Below are positions 1 to 10,300 of a stretch of 64,000 nt of DNA, piece by piece. A program made the translations under genes and the position numbers. Under the pieces are notes generated by a model. It did no database searches. It was not told where the DNA came from and saw only the letters and a program-made list of their open reading frames with translations. The first letter of the stretch is position 1, and each line of letters starts with the position of its first letter. The stretch is from Petrosia ficiformis (lineage: Eukaryota > Porifera > Demospongiae > Haplosclerida > Petrosiidae). The stretch is from NCBI GenBank assembly GCA_947044365.1, contig OX345637.1, forward strand, positions 12,055,076-12,119,075, written 5' to 3'.

Positions 1-56
1 GCGGACAGTGTTAGATGAGCTTCTTTCAGATTGTTGACAGTTAGTCTTCAACGGCC
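1..56 (-). pseudogene. 5' end of an LRR gene copy, relic running off the left edge
   Basis: The first ~56 bases match 5128-5190, the N-terminal coding part of the LRR gene at 5231-3303, read on the minus strand. The copy lacks about 8 bases just upstream of the conserved block. That shifts the frame and brings a TGA in front of it, and the ATG region is replaced by GC-rich palindromic sequence (56-110). The rest of this copy would lie left of the window. It is probably dead at its 5' end, unless a different first exon is used. Confidence 0.6.
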
Positions 57-70
57 GGCCATGGCCGGCA

Positions 71-110
71 TGCACTCCATGTATGCATGCGCATGCATAC
101 ATGGAGTGCA
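71..110. repeat. Perfect 40-bp palindrome
   Basis: Bases 71-90 and 91-110 are exact reverse complements with no spacer (arm starts TGCACTCCATG). It sits exactly where the duplicated LRR gene loses its start region, directly after another palindromic run (CGGCCGGCCATGGCCGG), so it probably marks a rearrangement junction. Confidence 0.9.
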
Positions 111-589
111 TATGCAGTAAAAAATAATGGGCGGGGCTAGCAATTACGCGCACTATGATATTATAGTTAATTAAGTTCGCAATTAATTCTCGATCACGAT
201 TCTCGCTCGTATACGAGTAGACTAATAAGTCATGGGATACAGATAACATACACAGGTAATTTATACTTACTGAGGACAAATCTACTGATAGTCGGACAAT
301 TCAGTATTCATCTTGTTGGGAAAGAGAAAAATCTATCTTATTTTACAGTATTACTATAAAGGTTATGGAACATTTTACCTTCATAATTATATTGTACTTT
401 CTTTATTGATTAGTTCTTCTGAACTCAATCTAAAAAAAAATATTTACCTTTATTGTACTGCTTTAATGAAAAAAACATCGAGTGGTAGAACTGAATCAGC
501 AAACAGAACAAATGACAGTGAAGTAAGAAATTACACAACAAAATAATGCAGTACATAAACAATCATTATAGTGAAACCATTGCAATAGT

Positions 590-1165
590 TTATGTGTTTC
601 TTGCAACGACTACACCAACAAAAGATCCACCAATAAACCCTGCAAGTCCTCCTATCACTCCTCCTGCAACTGTCCCTATTACTGGAACAACTGAACCGAT
701 AACAGCTCCAGTTACAGCAGCACCACCTACACCAACAGTTGCACCAATAATTGGTTTCGCTGATGGATTCAAGATGTTATCGACATGTTGTCGCGTCCTG
801 TGAACAAATACATTCCCAGATATGCTGTGAATACAGTAGAGGATAAAATTCCACCCAGTAAAAGAAAGAGCTTCAGTTAGCCTTCCAATGAAACAGGCAG
901 TTGCTTTTATTGCTTCGTAAAATTCCTTGAGAATAATTTTTGTAGAATTGTAAGCGACCTCAAGTCCCCTCCGTATTAATGCTAAAACATTTGTGATACT
1001 AGTAATCACCCACTCTCCTATTTGGACACCATTTTCAGCCACAGTATCAACAATGCATGTGGCAATTCGTCTTACAACTTCCTCTGTAAGTTGGCAGGAG
1101 ATATCACTCAGGATATTGCGAATAAAATCACAAACGGTAGAATAGAGTGTTGCTGCAGTCGACAT
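590..1165 (-). CDS. Glycine-zipper membrane protein, 191 aa
   Basis: Single open exon with ATG at 1165. Residues ~1-115 are predicted helical with alternating polar and hydrophobic residues and few charges. A spacer with HVDNILNPSAKP follows, then a 55-residue tail very rich in Gly, Ala, Val and Ile (GATVGVGGAAVTGAVIGS..VPVIGTVAGGVIGG), ending ARNT. The tail has GxxxG spacing typical of glycine-zipper transmembrane hairpins. I do not recognise the N-terminal part. The same tail module occurs at 1982-2215, 5730-5984 and in the LRAT-domain protein at 7331-7717, so membrane association is a reasonable inference. No catalytic motif is visible. It could be the 3' exon of a longer gene, but the ATG and the uninterrupted frame argue for an intact small gene. 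The duplicate at 5730-6289 is frameshifted. Confidence 0.7.
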   Translation of the reverse strand: MSTAATLYSTVCDFIRNILSDISCQLTEEVVRRIATCIVDTVAENGVQIGEWVITSITNVLALIRRGLEVAYNSTKIILKEFYEAIKATACFIGRLTEALSFTGWNFILYCIHSISGNVFVHRTRQHVDNILNPSAKPIIGATVGVGGAAVTGAVIGSVVPVIGTVAGGVIGGLAGFIGGSFVGVVVARNT

Positions 1166-1981
1166 GATGAGAATTTATAACGTTATGCGCAAACGTTGGA
1201 AAGGGACTCTCCCTGGGGCAAACCCGCACTATATATATTATAATTATATATATTATAGTCTGGCGTAGCCACACCCTTCGCACAGAGGATATATATATTA
1301 CCGGATGGGGGAAGGAGAAAAAGCGGAAACGGCGAAAACTGATAATAAACATTACATTTGTGATGAACAAAATCATGTTTAGCAAAGTTGTTGATGTTTA
1401 TAAAGTCATTGATAGAAAGTCATGGATGTTACACAAAAAATGTAGATTACCAATGTGGTTGCGGCATGTCAGCATTCTATTGTCCAAAACGCCCACGCTT
1501 TGTTGGATCAGGCAAATGTCCGCCCTTTGATGTTACTTTGTAGGATACAAGATTAGAATGGGACGTTGTTGTATGTGTGATGTATATATAGACTTAGTGA
1601 GAGAATGGAATGTTGGGAGAATAAGTGAAAAATACCGTTCGCTTGCAGACTTGAGTGGATGCTGTGCCTTGCAGTAATTAGTAACAAAGGTCGAGGTGAC
1701 TCTACTAACAGGATATGGAATAACCATTTGCTTTGCATGGTTGCCAGTTGTGTATGCACTGCAAACACTCGTCTTGCTGTTTTTCTGTATCTAACAAAGC
1801 ATGATTTTGACATCACTGGCTTTCATAACAACTCTTCTTTCCAGCAAAGCAAGTTAGAATCCTCAGTGTTTTATACTCGAGAGGCATAAAGCTGCTTGTG
1901 AAACACCCGCCCACATAATTACCAAGAGTGTGGCTACGCCAGATAGTGGAGGGCTGTTCCGTTCTCCTCCTCTAAGAAATC
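1166..1981. other. Intergenic, with a partial dispersed-repeat copy
   Basis: No gene is supported. Bases ~1740-1950 resemble 9690-9880 (shared pattern: Cys-poor 'tttttctgtatctaacaaagcat' followed by 'ccagcaaagcaagttagaa' and 'acccgcccacataatt'), so this is a decayed copy of a dispersed repeat. A short motif TGGCGTAGCCACACC at ~1261 reappears inverted at ~1930, a pattern also seen near 24190, 41565 and 55747. Confidence 0.5.
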
Positions 1982-2215
1982 ATGAGTGCTCATCACACAG
2001 TCCCACTCAGATCAGTTGATAATATAAACTCTCCTTCTGCTACACCTTTACTAGGTGCAGTGAGTGGTGCTGTTACTGGAGCTATGGTTGGTTACTTTAT
2101 GTCAGGAAATTGCAAGTATACTGTGGCTGGAGTACTGGTTGGATTTGTTATTGGATCGTTTGTAGGAGTTGTCATTAAAAGAAATACTGACAGAACAGAA
2201 CTTCACAATGATTAA
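1982..2215 (+). CDS. Small glycine-zipper membrane protein, 77 aa
   Basis: ATG at 1982, stop at 2213-2215. The product is almost only the tail module of the 191-aa neighbour. It has SVDNINSPSATPLLGA corresponding to HVDNILNPSAKPIIGA, then two hydrophobic Gly/Ala/Val segments separated by SGNCKYT, then GSFVGVVIKRNT before a short polar end. The spacing suggests a two-helix membrane hairpin. It lies on the opposite strand to the other copies. It may be a stand-alone micro-protein or the last exon of a gene whose upstream exons I cannot find. The preserved frame and the similarity to three other sequences here support real coding. Confidence 0.6.
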   Translation: MSAHHTVPLRSVDNINSPSATPLLGAVSGAVTGAMVGYFMSGNCKYTVAGVLVGFVIGSFVGVVIKRNTDRTELHND

Positions 2216-3302
2216 TCAAAAGCTGTTGTTATTTACTCTTTCCTTTGTAATTATTATAGAAGTTATTTTCAAATATGGTTGTTCATGAATCATGATGATC
2301 AGACTAAATATAATGTGAGTATAATGTATTGTATAGGCGAGTCAAGCATGGGAAAAAGTATAGCATCTGTGGTTGGAGCACTTTTGACTACAAAGGCGTG
2401 TCTAAGATAAAGTATATATGTACGCAAGACTAATAACACTTTAAGGCAACTTCCTGTTCAGAGAGGAAGTGCCACACCTACTTATTACTTAATTTGATAA
2501 TTTGACGGGTCTTCAGGTCTTGCATTTTAATTTTATGTCAGTTGATTTAGTGACTTGTCTTGCTTGACTACTTCAATTTAGCAATTTTTGTAATTGAACA
2601 TTCTATATACAAAAATATTAAATATATTTCTGACTTCATTCTTGCCATTCTATAATTACGATAATTATAATTATGCTAAATTTATAGTCTGTTTCCCAGT
2701 TCCCATGACAACCGATCACACTCCTTCTTCAGTGCTATATTCTCTTGCTTCAAAGCTTTAATTTGTCGTCTATATCTAAAATAACAATAGTGATTGTAAA
2801 TTTCATTTCAATAATTATGATACTCGGTAGTTTTGCAATCATCAATAAGGTATCAACCACAAGTAATAAGTACGAGAATACACAAATGCATGGTGTCCTC
2901 ATTTCAGGGGTGAACTTATATTATAAAGCACAGTTTGGGACATTTGTAAGTGTCCTTAATACAGGGGTGTCCTCATTTCAGGGTGTCCTCAATAGAGGGG
3001 TTTCACTGTACATAAGAAGCACTGTGTTGTATGTAGAAATAACAGTGTGTACACAAGGTGAAAATTTATTAACATTTAGGCTTCAGGCACACTGAAGGAG
3101 GGGAGATCAGTAACCCTAGCGTTGGGTTGTTAACTAAAAAGCAAGTAGATAATATGTGCCTGAAGCCTAAATGGTGACATGGTCCTATCTTGTTTCATGT
3201 CTCATCAAAGCTTACCACAACGAGATAAAACAAATAGATTTGTGATAAAAATAGTCTCATTTTCAGACCTGGGTCTAGGAATGAGACTTTATTTCATGCC
3301 AC
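2216..3302. other. Intergenic with short repeats and a hairpin
   Basis: No gene is supported. Bases ~2897-3010 contain repeats of 'ggtgtcctcatttcagggg', a common invertebrate repeat pattern; the 116-residue open frame over it (2745-3095) is a by-product. An inverted repeat is formed by 'aacatttaggcttcaggcac' (~3070) and 'gtgcctgaagcctaaat' (~3156). Confidence 0.5.
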
Positions 3303-5231
3303 TTACTTGCTGAGTTCATCATTTTTGGATAATAGAATTTCAACAGTTGCTAATATGTGTTGATGAAGGAATGGAGAGAAGAGAGAAAGGTGTGTGAGAG
3401 TGGTGTTAGATTTCAGACAATGGAGTAAACTTGTCGTGCCCTGTTCTCCAAACCGGTTTTCAGAGAGGACAAGATGCTGTAATGTACTGCATGGAATAAT
3501 ATACATAAAATAATTATGGTTTCAAATTGATAATTTGATCATAATCAGTTATTTTGTGAGTGATACAGATTACACTGTACTATGTGTGTTAGGTGTTTTG
3601 AAGTGTAGAGTGTGTTATTCAATGGAGACCTTTCATCGTAAAGAATCTAATAAAAGATTTATTCTGCTAGTGTGTTTGGTTTTTTAAAATGTGATCAGGT
3701 GATTAGTATATGAAAACATCATTGCTCAATGTCACATGATTACTCAGTCATTATGTGATTTAATGTTTAATCATGTGACAGTTTTTCTGTGATGTTATTG
3801 CTGATCATGTGACCTGTGGCCAATCAGAGTGCAGATAATGCGTCACATGATTGACATTAAATAACTTATTGCACACTTGCGTGCAATAAGTAGTTACTTT
3901 GCTCACCTCTACTAATGAAGCAACAGTGGTAGTTCACCAGATCGTCAATAAATCACTTACAACACACTTGACAGTGCATTGTGCATTTCAATGTAGCACT
4001 ATGGGCAGTCAATAAAGGTCTCGTTTACATAACACACTCACCTTCGGCTTGTGCATTATGACCCTTTATTGACCCTCCCTTGTGCTACATTAAAACACAT
4101 AATCGTAAAGTGTTTTCTGACTATTACTTATTGGCTATAATAAACTAATAATGTACAATTTTTTAGTACTCGCCTATTTTTTTCCAGGGCAGTACTGAGT
4201 GAATCTACTCCTCCATCACTAATAGCATTACCATGAAGTGACAAATAAACCAGACTAATATTATGTAATATAGCATCAGCAAGATGGATGCAACCTTCAT
4301 CTCTAATATCACATGATGATAAGTCTAGAGTATCCAATGTTTCAGTGTTACGTAATCCCCGACTGATAAACTCCGCCCCCTCATTACCTATTGCTCTATT
4401 ACCACTTAAATTTAACAGTACAAGTCCTTGCATTCTTTCAACCAACGAAGCTAAACCATCTTTACCAATGTCACATGATTTTAATGAAAGTTTTTTCAAT
4501 GATTGGGTGTGGTTTAGGACATTGGCAAGCACTTTGACCCCCAAGTCCCCGATATCTTTGTTATTATCTAAAATAAGTTCTTGTAACATTGGTATTCGTG
4601 GAATAGATTTAGCGATTCCTGATACACCATTGACATCAATGAGATTATAGCTCAGATTGAGGGACATCAGAGATGGGTGTGTCTCGAGATGTTGCACAAC
4701 ATTTGCCACACCTAGTCCTGTGATACCACTCTGAGCTATACATAATTTTGTCAGAGTAGCACACTGTTGGGTTGCTATGGCAACAAACTCAGCACCCTTA
4801 TCTCCAATGAAGAGATCGTGTAAGTCCATTTGAGTGCCATATATGGAAAAAGACTCAATGTGCGTTGATGACAGAATGGTTGCTAATGACTGTGCACCAT
4901 TTTCAGTAACATTGTTTAGTCGTAAAGTGAGAGAAGTAAGGTTCTTAATTGCTAATACTGGTTCTATCAATGACTTCACTCCCTTATCACTGCATTCAGG
5001 TAGCTCCAATATTAGAGTAGTCAAAGACTTAGAACCCTCTAGAGTTTCTCGACACAATTCAGAAATGGTTTCATCTCCTCCGTGACATACAAGTGTAAGG
5101 ATCTTTAAAGTTTTGGATGTCGTAATGGCGGACAGTGCTGGGTGAGCTTCTTTCAGATTGTTAACAGTTAGTTTTAATTCTTCAACGGCATCTGCATTAT
5201 CAAACAAACGAGAACAACAATTATACTCCAT
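3303..5231 (-). CDS. Leucine-rich repeat protein (RNI type), two exons
   Basis: Exon 1 is 5231-4174 and exon 2 is 3486-3303, total 413 aa. The ATG gives MEYNCCSR. The product is made of 28-29 residue LRRs of the ribonuclease-inhibitor/NLRC class (for example LDTLDLSSCDIRDEGCIHLA), with no other domain visible. Such repeats are protein-binding surfaces. The intron seems to use a GC donor: exon 1 ends AATAG before GCGAGT, and exon 2 starts after TTCCATGCAG, which joins as EKN-S-TLQHLVLSENRF, an unbroken LRR. The alternative GT donor three bases further on joins in frame only with a later acceptor (after TTACAG) and breaks the repeat. No NACHT or death domain is present, so this is either a stand-alone LRR protein or a fragment of an NLR-like gene. 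Confidence 0.75.
3965..4105. mobile_element. Small inverted-repeat (MITE-like) element
   Basis: The stretch 'aatgtagcactatgggcagtc' plus AATAAAGGTC near 3991-4021 is answered by the reverse complement (GACCCTTTATTGACC...GTGCTACATT) at ~4061-4093. It lies in the 687-bp intron of the LRR gene. No coding capacity. Confidence 0.6.
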
Positions 5232-6340
5232 GGCACATGGCAGCAAAGAAATGGGTGGGGCTAGTAGGCCTAATTAATTACGCGCTCTATAATGAATATG
5301 TACGTGGCTAGTTCGCTTTTAAAATTACCTCGCGCGTATATATACGAGTAGACTACAGTGTGGGATACAGATAATGATTTTATACGTACTGAGGACTGAT
5401 CTACTGATAGTCGGACAATTCAGTATTCATTTTGTTGTAAAAGAGAAAGATCTATTGATACGGAGTGCTTTGAGCAGCTTATCATTCTTATTTTTACTAT
5501 AAAGGTTATGGAACAGTTTACCTTCATATTGTACTTTCTTGGTTGATTAGTTCTTCTGAACTCAATCTTAGAAATTTTTTACTTTTATTGTACTACTTTA
5601 ATGAAAAAAAAAATGAGTGGTAGAAATCAGCAAACAGAATAAGTGACAGTGAAGTAAAAAAAATTACACAACAAAATAATGCAATACATGTACATAAAAC
5701 CATCATTGTAGTCAAACCATTGGAATAGTTTATGCGTTTCTTGCAATGACTAAACCAACAAAACATCCACCAATAATCCCTGCAAGTCCTCCTGCAACTG
5801 TCCCTATTACCGGAACAACTGAACCGATAGCAGCTCCAGCTACAGCTCCAGCAGTTGTACCAACAACTGGTTTCGTTGGCGAATTCATGATGTTATCGAC
5901 ATGTTTGTTATCTCCTGCGAACAAATTCATTCCCAGATATCGTGTCAATACAATAGAGGATAAAATTCCACTCAGTCCAAGCAAGAGCTTCAGTTAGCGT
6001 TCCAATGACACAGGCGGTTGCTTTTATTGCTTCATAAACTTCCTTGAAATAATTTTGGTAGAATTGTAAGCGACCTCAACTCCCCTCCTTATTAATGCTA
6101 ATGCCTCTGTGATACTATTAACTCTCCTATTTGGAGTTTTTTTGGACACCATTTCAGCCACAGTATTAATATTAACAATCCTTGTGGCAATTCGTTTCAC
6201 AAGCTCCTCTGTGACTTCGCAGAAGATATCATTCAGGAGATTGCGAAGAAAATTACAAGTGGTAGGAAAGAGTGCTACTGCAGTGACATGTTATATAAAC
6301 AACGTTTTGCGCAAACGCTGGAAAGGGACTCTCCGCTCAC
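5128..6340. repeat. Segmental duplication, copy 2 (mate 1-1260)
   Basis: Direct-orientation mate of the block at the left edge. It holds the intact 5' end of the LRR gene and a frameshifted copy of the zipper gene. 5247-5729, the part between those genes, has no further coding content. Confidence 0.85.
5730..6289 (-). pseudogene. Frameshifted duplicate of the 191-aa glycine-zipper gene
   Basis: The ATG at 6289 corresponds to that of the intact copy. One base is missing within the first codons, so translation reaches TAG after four codons. Further small indels follow in the helical part (for example around 6045 and 6130). The tail is still open as an 84-residue frame (5984-5730) containing VDNIMNSPTKPVVG and the Gly/Ala/Val hairpin. 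Expression of only the tail from an internal start cannot be ruled out; decay is the simpler reading. Confidence 0.7.
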
Positions 6341-6360
6341 TGGGGGAACCCATGCACTAA

Positions 6361-6707
6361 CTGTACGCTAAAAGGGCCTCACGCTCAAAAATCTGCAATC
6401 CGGGTGATCCGGTTAGTACACTGTCCCATTTTGCATCATTCTGTACAATGTAACAATGTATAGTGATGAGACCCAATAGGTCAAAACAACCTGATCAGTA
6501 TACACATGTATATTCAGATTCTCCAAAGTTGCCCACTCCCTTCCCTTCATGCAAAAGAAAAAATCATCTCATTTCCAAAATCATTTAATAAAATATTTCT
6601 AAATTTTATACAATCATCTGTTTATAAAGAAATAAGATTTGAGAGAAAATAACTCGCAATTGAGTGAAGTTACAACCAACATTTGTTATAGATCTTTCGG
6701 TTCTTCT
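6361..6707. other. Intergenic, no gene seen
   Basis: AT-rich sequence with no long frame and no repeat that I can place. Confidence 0.5.
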
Positions 6708-6985
6708 TTAAACACTGTATACCATGATGACCTGGTGTAGGCACTCCTCCACTACCATAAGTACTAATGCAGGGAATGAACTTTGCGAGTGATGATTTAT
6801 TCCTTCACAGACTGATATCAGTTCTTGAAAATACGTTTTTACAAGTGATAGTACTACACTAATAGATGGGTTTCCAAACCCATGTGATATGAGACTAAAG
6901 TTTGTTAGTCCTGGATAAGGATCGTTTGGTCTGAAATTGGTAGGTCCTCCAACTATATCGACCATAGCTTGTAACTCTGATAACA
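6708..6985 (-). CDS. Possible exon of an unrecognised gene
   Basis: A minus-strand open frame runs from a plausible acceptor (TGTTATCAG, ~6979) to a stop at 6708. It encodes DIVGGPTNFRPNDPYPGLT and then a helical part with SHGFGNPSISVVLSLVK. The composition looks protein-coding and differs from the AT-rich flanks. After ~6790 another frame (YGSGGVPTPGHHG) looks equally protein-like, so a frameshift is possible. I recognise no family. No upstream exon was found on the minus strand. Confidence 0.3.
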
Positions 6986-7330
6986 GTACACTATAGAAAA
7001 TAAGTTGTATATAATTATAATTATAACAATACTAATACATATACATATATTACATACATATACACACATAGTGGTGTGGAAACAGCCCAGCCAGTCATGC
7101 ATGATACTGACATAATGGTTGGTAAAAAGAACAAACAATTTTTCAGTGACATGCAATATTAAAAAAAAGTACAGAGACTAGTTAACAGGTATACAAAGCT
7201 AACAACACAAAACTTGTAAATGCATGCACAATAATTTATGTAGTCTTGAATTTAAATGTTACCTGTACTTATCAATAAGAAAAGCATTTGTAAATAAACG
7301 TAACTCATAAACATCATGTACATAAAAACA

Positions 7331-10300
7331 CTATTTAAAGTCTTTCTCCTCATCTTTTACTGCATGTACCACTTTTTTGATACCCAATCCAACGACAGAA
7401 GCAACAACACCAGCTCCTGTTCCAATTATGCCTCCCACAATAGCTCCAGCGATAGTTCCTGCCACAGGGACAATTATTGACCCAATAGTACCTCCAATCA
7501 GTGCACCAGCACCTCCTCCTACTCCGGTGGTAGTTCCCATCATAGCAGCTGTGGAATTATCACTCTCTGCTTTACCATAAACACACCATGTGGCAAAATG
7601 CTCACAGTTTCGAATGAGAGGGTTGTAGTTCGTATTACCCACACATGAAAGGGCTCTCTGTCTGATGTCTAAAGGACTATATCTTGACCCAGAGAAGATA
7701 TAGGTCACTGCTGTCACATTAATTGTTGGTATAACAGACCTGCAGAAAAGAAGGTAGAACTCTGAACAGGTTTCATAGTATGTTCAGTTGGTTTGCTTGC
7801 TACCATATTTTCATTATGCATGTCACATGCATAGACAAAGCTCAGGTCAAGATGACTAATATTTATATTAAATTAGCTCTAGAATGATATATTATACATC
7901 CCAATCATGTAAAAGACAAAGCTACAGCAAGCAATTAAACCATTGTAGTCACAAATACTTCATTTGGAGAAAAATGCAATTAGATCAATTCATTAAAAGT
8001 AATGATTAACAATTATTTACCAGTGGCTAGTAAAGCACAGAGAGTTCTCTAAGAGACTTGTTAAAGGTATCAGAAGACAGGTAAAGCATTTGTGATGCTT
8101 TTAAATGGTGATTGCCTGAGTAATTCAGAACTGTCTATTTTTGATCATATCTCCAAATTATATTTAGCTATATCCATAAGGCTGAACGGGTCACATATTA
8201 TTACATAATTATAATAATAATAATTATTATTATAGTTATATATAATCATAGACGCATTGGGTATTTCTCCCAGGTGTAGTATTTATACATGATATAGTAT
8301 TACATGCCAAAATAAAGCAAAAACAGTACAATGTATATTATACTATAATAGCATAGTATTTTGGTACAACATATACGTGGTGTTAGACTAATGTACAACA
8401 GATGTTATTTGCTTATTCCAGAGTAGTTTACTTATTTCAGAGTAATAATTACGATAACTTTCTGTCTCACTTCTCTGCAAGGGTAATAATCTTTTGTGCT
8501 CTATACCAGTTGTTGTACCTCATTACTACGGCATTTACCTAATTACTATGGCATTTACATACTATAATGGTTTAGGTACATATGAGTTTCACACATAGCA
8601 TGATGCCTGCCAAGCAGGCAAGTATAATCCCCTTGGACAGTGATGTTGATAATACTCATTTTTAATATATACTAGTCTGTTATGTCACTGCCCATCCTCA
8701 ATTACAGCAAATCTTAAGTTATACAAGAATTAAGCTATGCTTATTTTAAACTTAAGTCTTTTAGTGTGCTTTGCCCCATCTCTGACATGTATATTTTAAT
8801 GTTTTTGTTACCATTCTTTATTATGACATGTACTATATATGGTGTCAATACAGAACAAGATAGTATGAAAAAATTACTATGGGAACAGAGAGTTACTGTA
8901 GTAGTCAGGTTTTCTGTCTGTTGTGAGTGTGTCTTTTACCAACATTTCTGGACAAGTAACAACATTGGGACTTTGATTGACCTACCAACAGACTTGGAAT
9001 TCTACAAGGATCAAAATAAAAGACAGTCTTTTTCTAAAACCTTTCAGTTATAAAGTTATGACAATTTTACAACCTATGATGGCCGTTTCACCATGCACTT
9101 TCAGAAGACTTCTGGTAGCAAAAGAGTGCATAGAAACACAACTCATCTTGTTTGAAGGCTATCACTGTTGAATCACAGTTTGAAATCAAGTACATTTGAA
9201 ATAGTTCCTGCTACAACATCAAGCTGGCTCTAAGCTTTCTACCATGACTAGTACCAATGGCGGATCCAGGGGTGCCTGAACCCTCCTAGCTAAACGTTTT
9301 AACCAACAGTAAGCTTTACCACTGACTGAAAATTTGCATACTCATATCATAGCGTCATTCTGGGAGCTCGGTCAATTAATGGGTTGCTAAAAGTTATAGT
9401 TATAGTTATAGAATACGCACGAGGTCTATTACTGAAATAAAATCCCTAGCAATGAGGGTGGCACTCCTGAGTGTACGGGATTATAAAATAGACTCTATAA
9501 CTGATTTATAGCCACCCACTTCACTTCAAACACTCGCCTTCCTACTTTCTAGCAACTAACGAAGGATAATGTTGATATGTATGAATTTCTTACAACAAGT
9601 TCTTCTATACATTCAAACAAGTTAGAAGCCTGTGTTGTTAAAAATACGGAAGATATGAAGCATAGGCTGCATAGCCAGAGTGTGGGCGTTGACCTGGACG
9701 TTTCATACATTCGCTTTTGTGTCTTTCTGCAACTAACGAAGCATAAATTTCACATCCGTAGCTTTCGTAATGTATTAATACTCCGGGCCAGCAAAAGAAA
9801 TTAGAAACTTGAATCTTGTATAAATGCAAGAGTTATTGAGCTAAGAACAGTTGTTTCTGTAATGCCCCGCCCACACAATTTTCTAATTTACGCATGCGCA
9901 ATACTATTACCTTGGTTACAGCGTCTGCGAAACTGGGAAGTTATAAACCACATACTGGTCTATAACTTCCAGTACGTGAAATATAACACATAGCAACAAC
10001 ATGGTAACAGGCTATAAATATATTTATCAAACAATGTTTACCATAGAAACAACGAATCCAATACATTTTCAATAGGACATTCAAATAATGCACTATGATA
10101 ATATTTTACCGTATTGTACTGGACTCATGTGACCGGAAGTTTTATTTTACAGCGTGTCATGTGTTGCTAAGTAACAAGTGTATATAGAGAAAAAAACATC
10201 CCTATGATTGCTTTACAAATTTAAGTGAAGATAAAAGTATCCTTATGACTGCTTTGTGGTGTCCAGAATTCAGTAATCATGGCTGACTTTATCAAGCATG

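Larger units (their letters stand above)
1..1260. repeat. Segmental duplication, copy 1 (mate 5128-6340)
   Basis: This block and 5128-6340 are in the same orientation and alignable almost throughout. Shared parts are the LRR 5' end, the upstream sequence with the ATACGAGTAGACTA stretch, the 'gtcggacaattcagtattcat' stretch, the region downstream of the zipper gene, and the zipper gene itself. Divergence includes small indels, so the duplication is not very recent. The zipper gene is open here and frameshifted in the mate. Confidence 0.85.

Noticed and set aside
313..803. Two plus-strand frames at 313-546 and 546-803
   Set aside because: The second is the antisense of the zipper-gene tail (its Pro/Thr/Ala richness mirrors Gly/Ala/Val codons); the first has AT-rich composition, no homology and no splice context.
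2745..3095. 116-residue plus-strand frame
   Set aside because: It lies over repeated 'ggtgtcctcatttcagggg' units; the Gly-Val repeats come from the DNA repeat.
8766..9053. 95-residue plus-strand frame
   Set aside because: Does not begin with ATG, no domain, AT-biased residues, no neighbouring exon.
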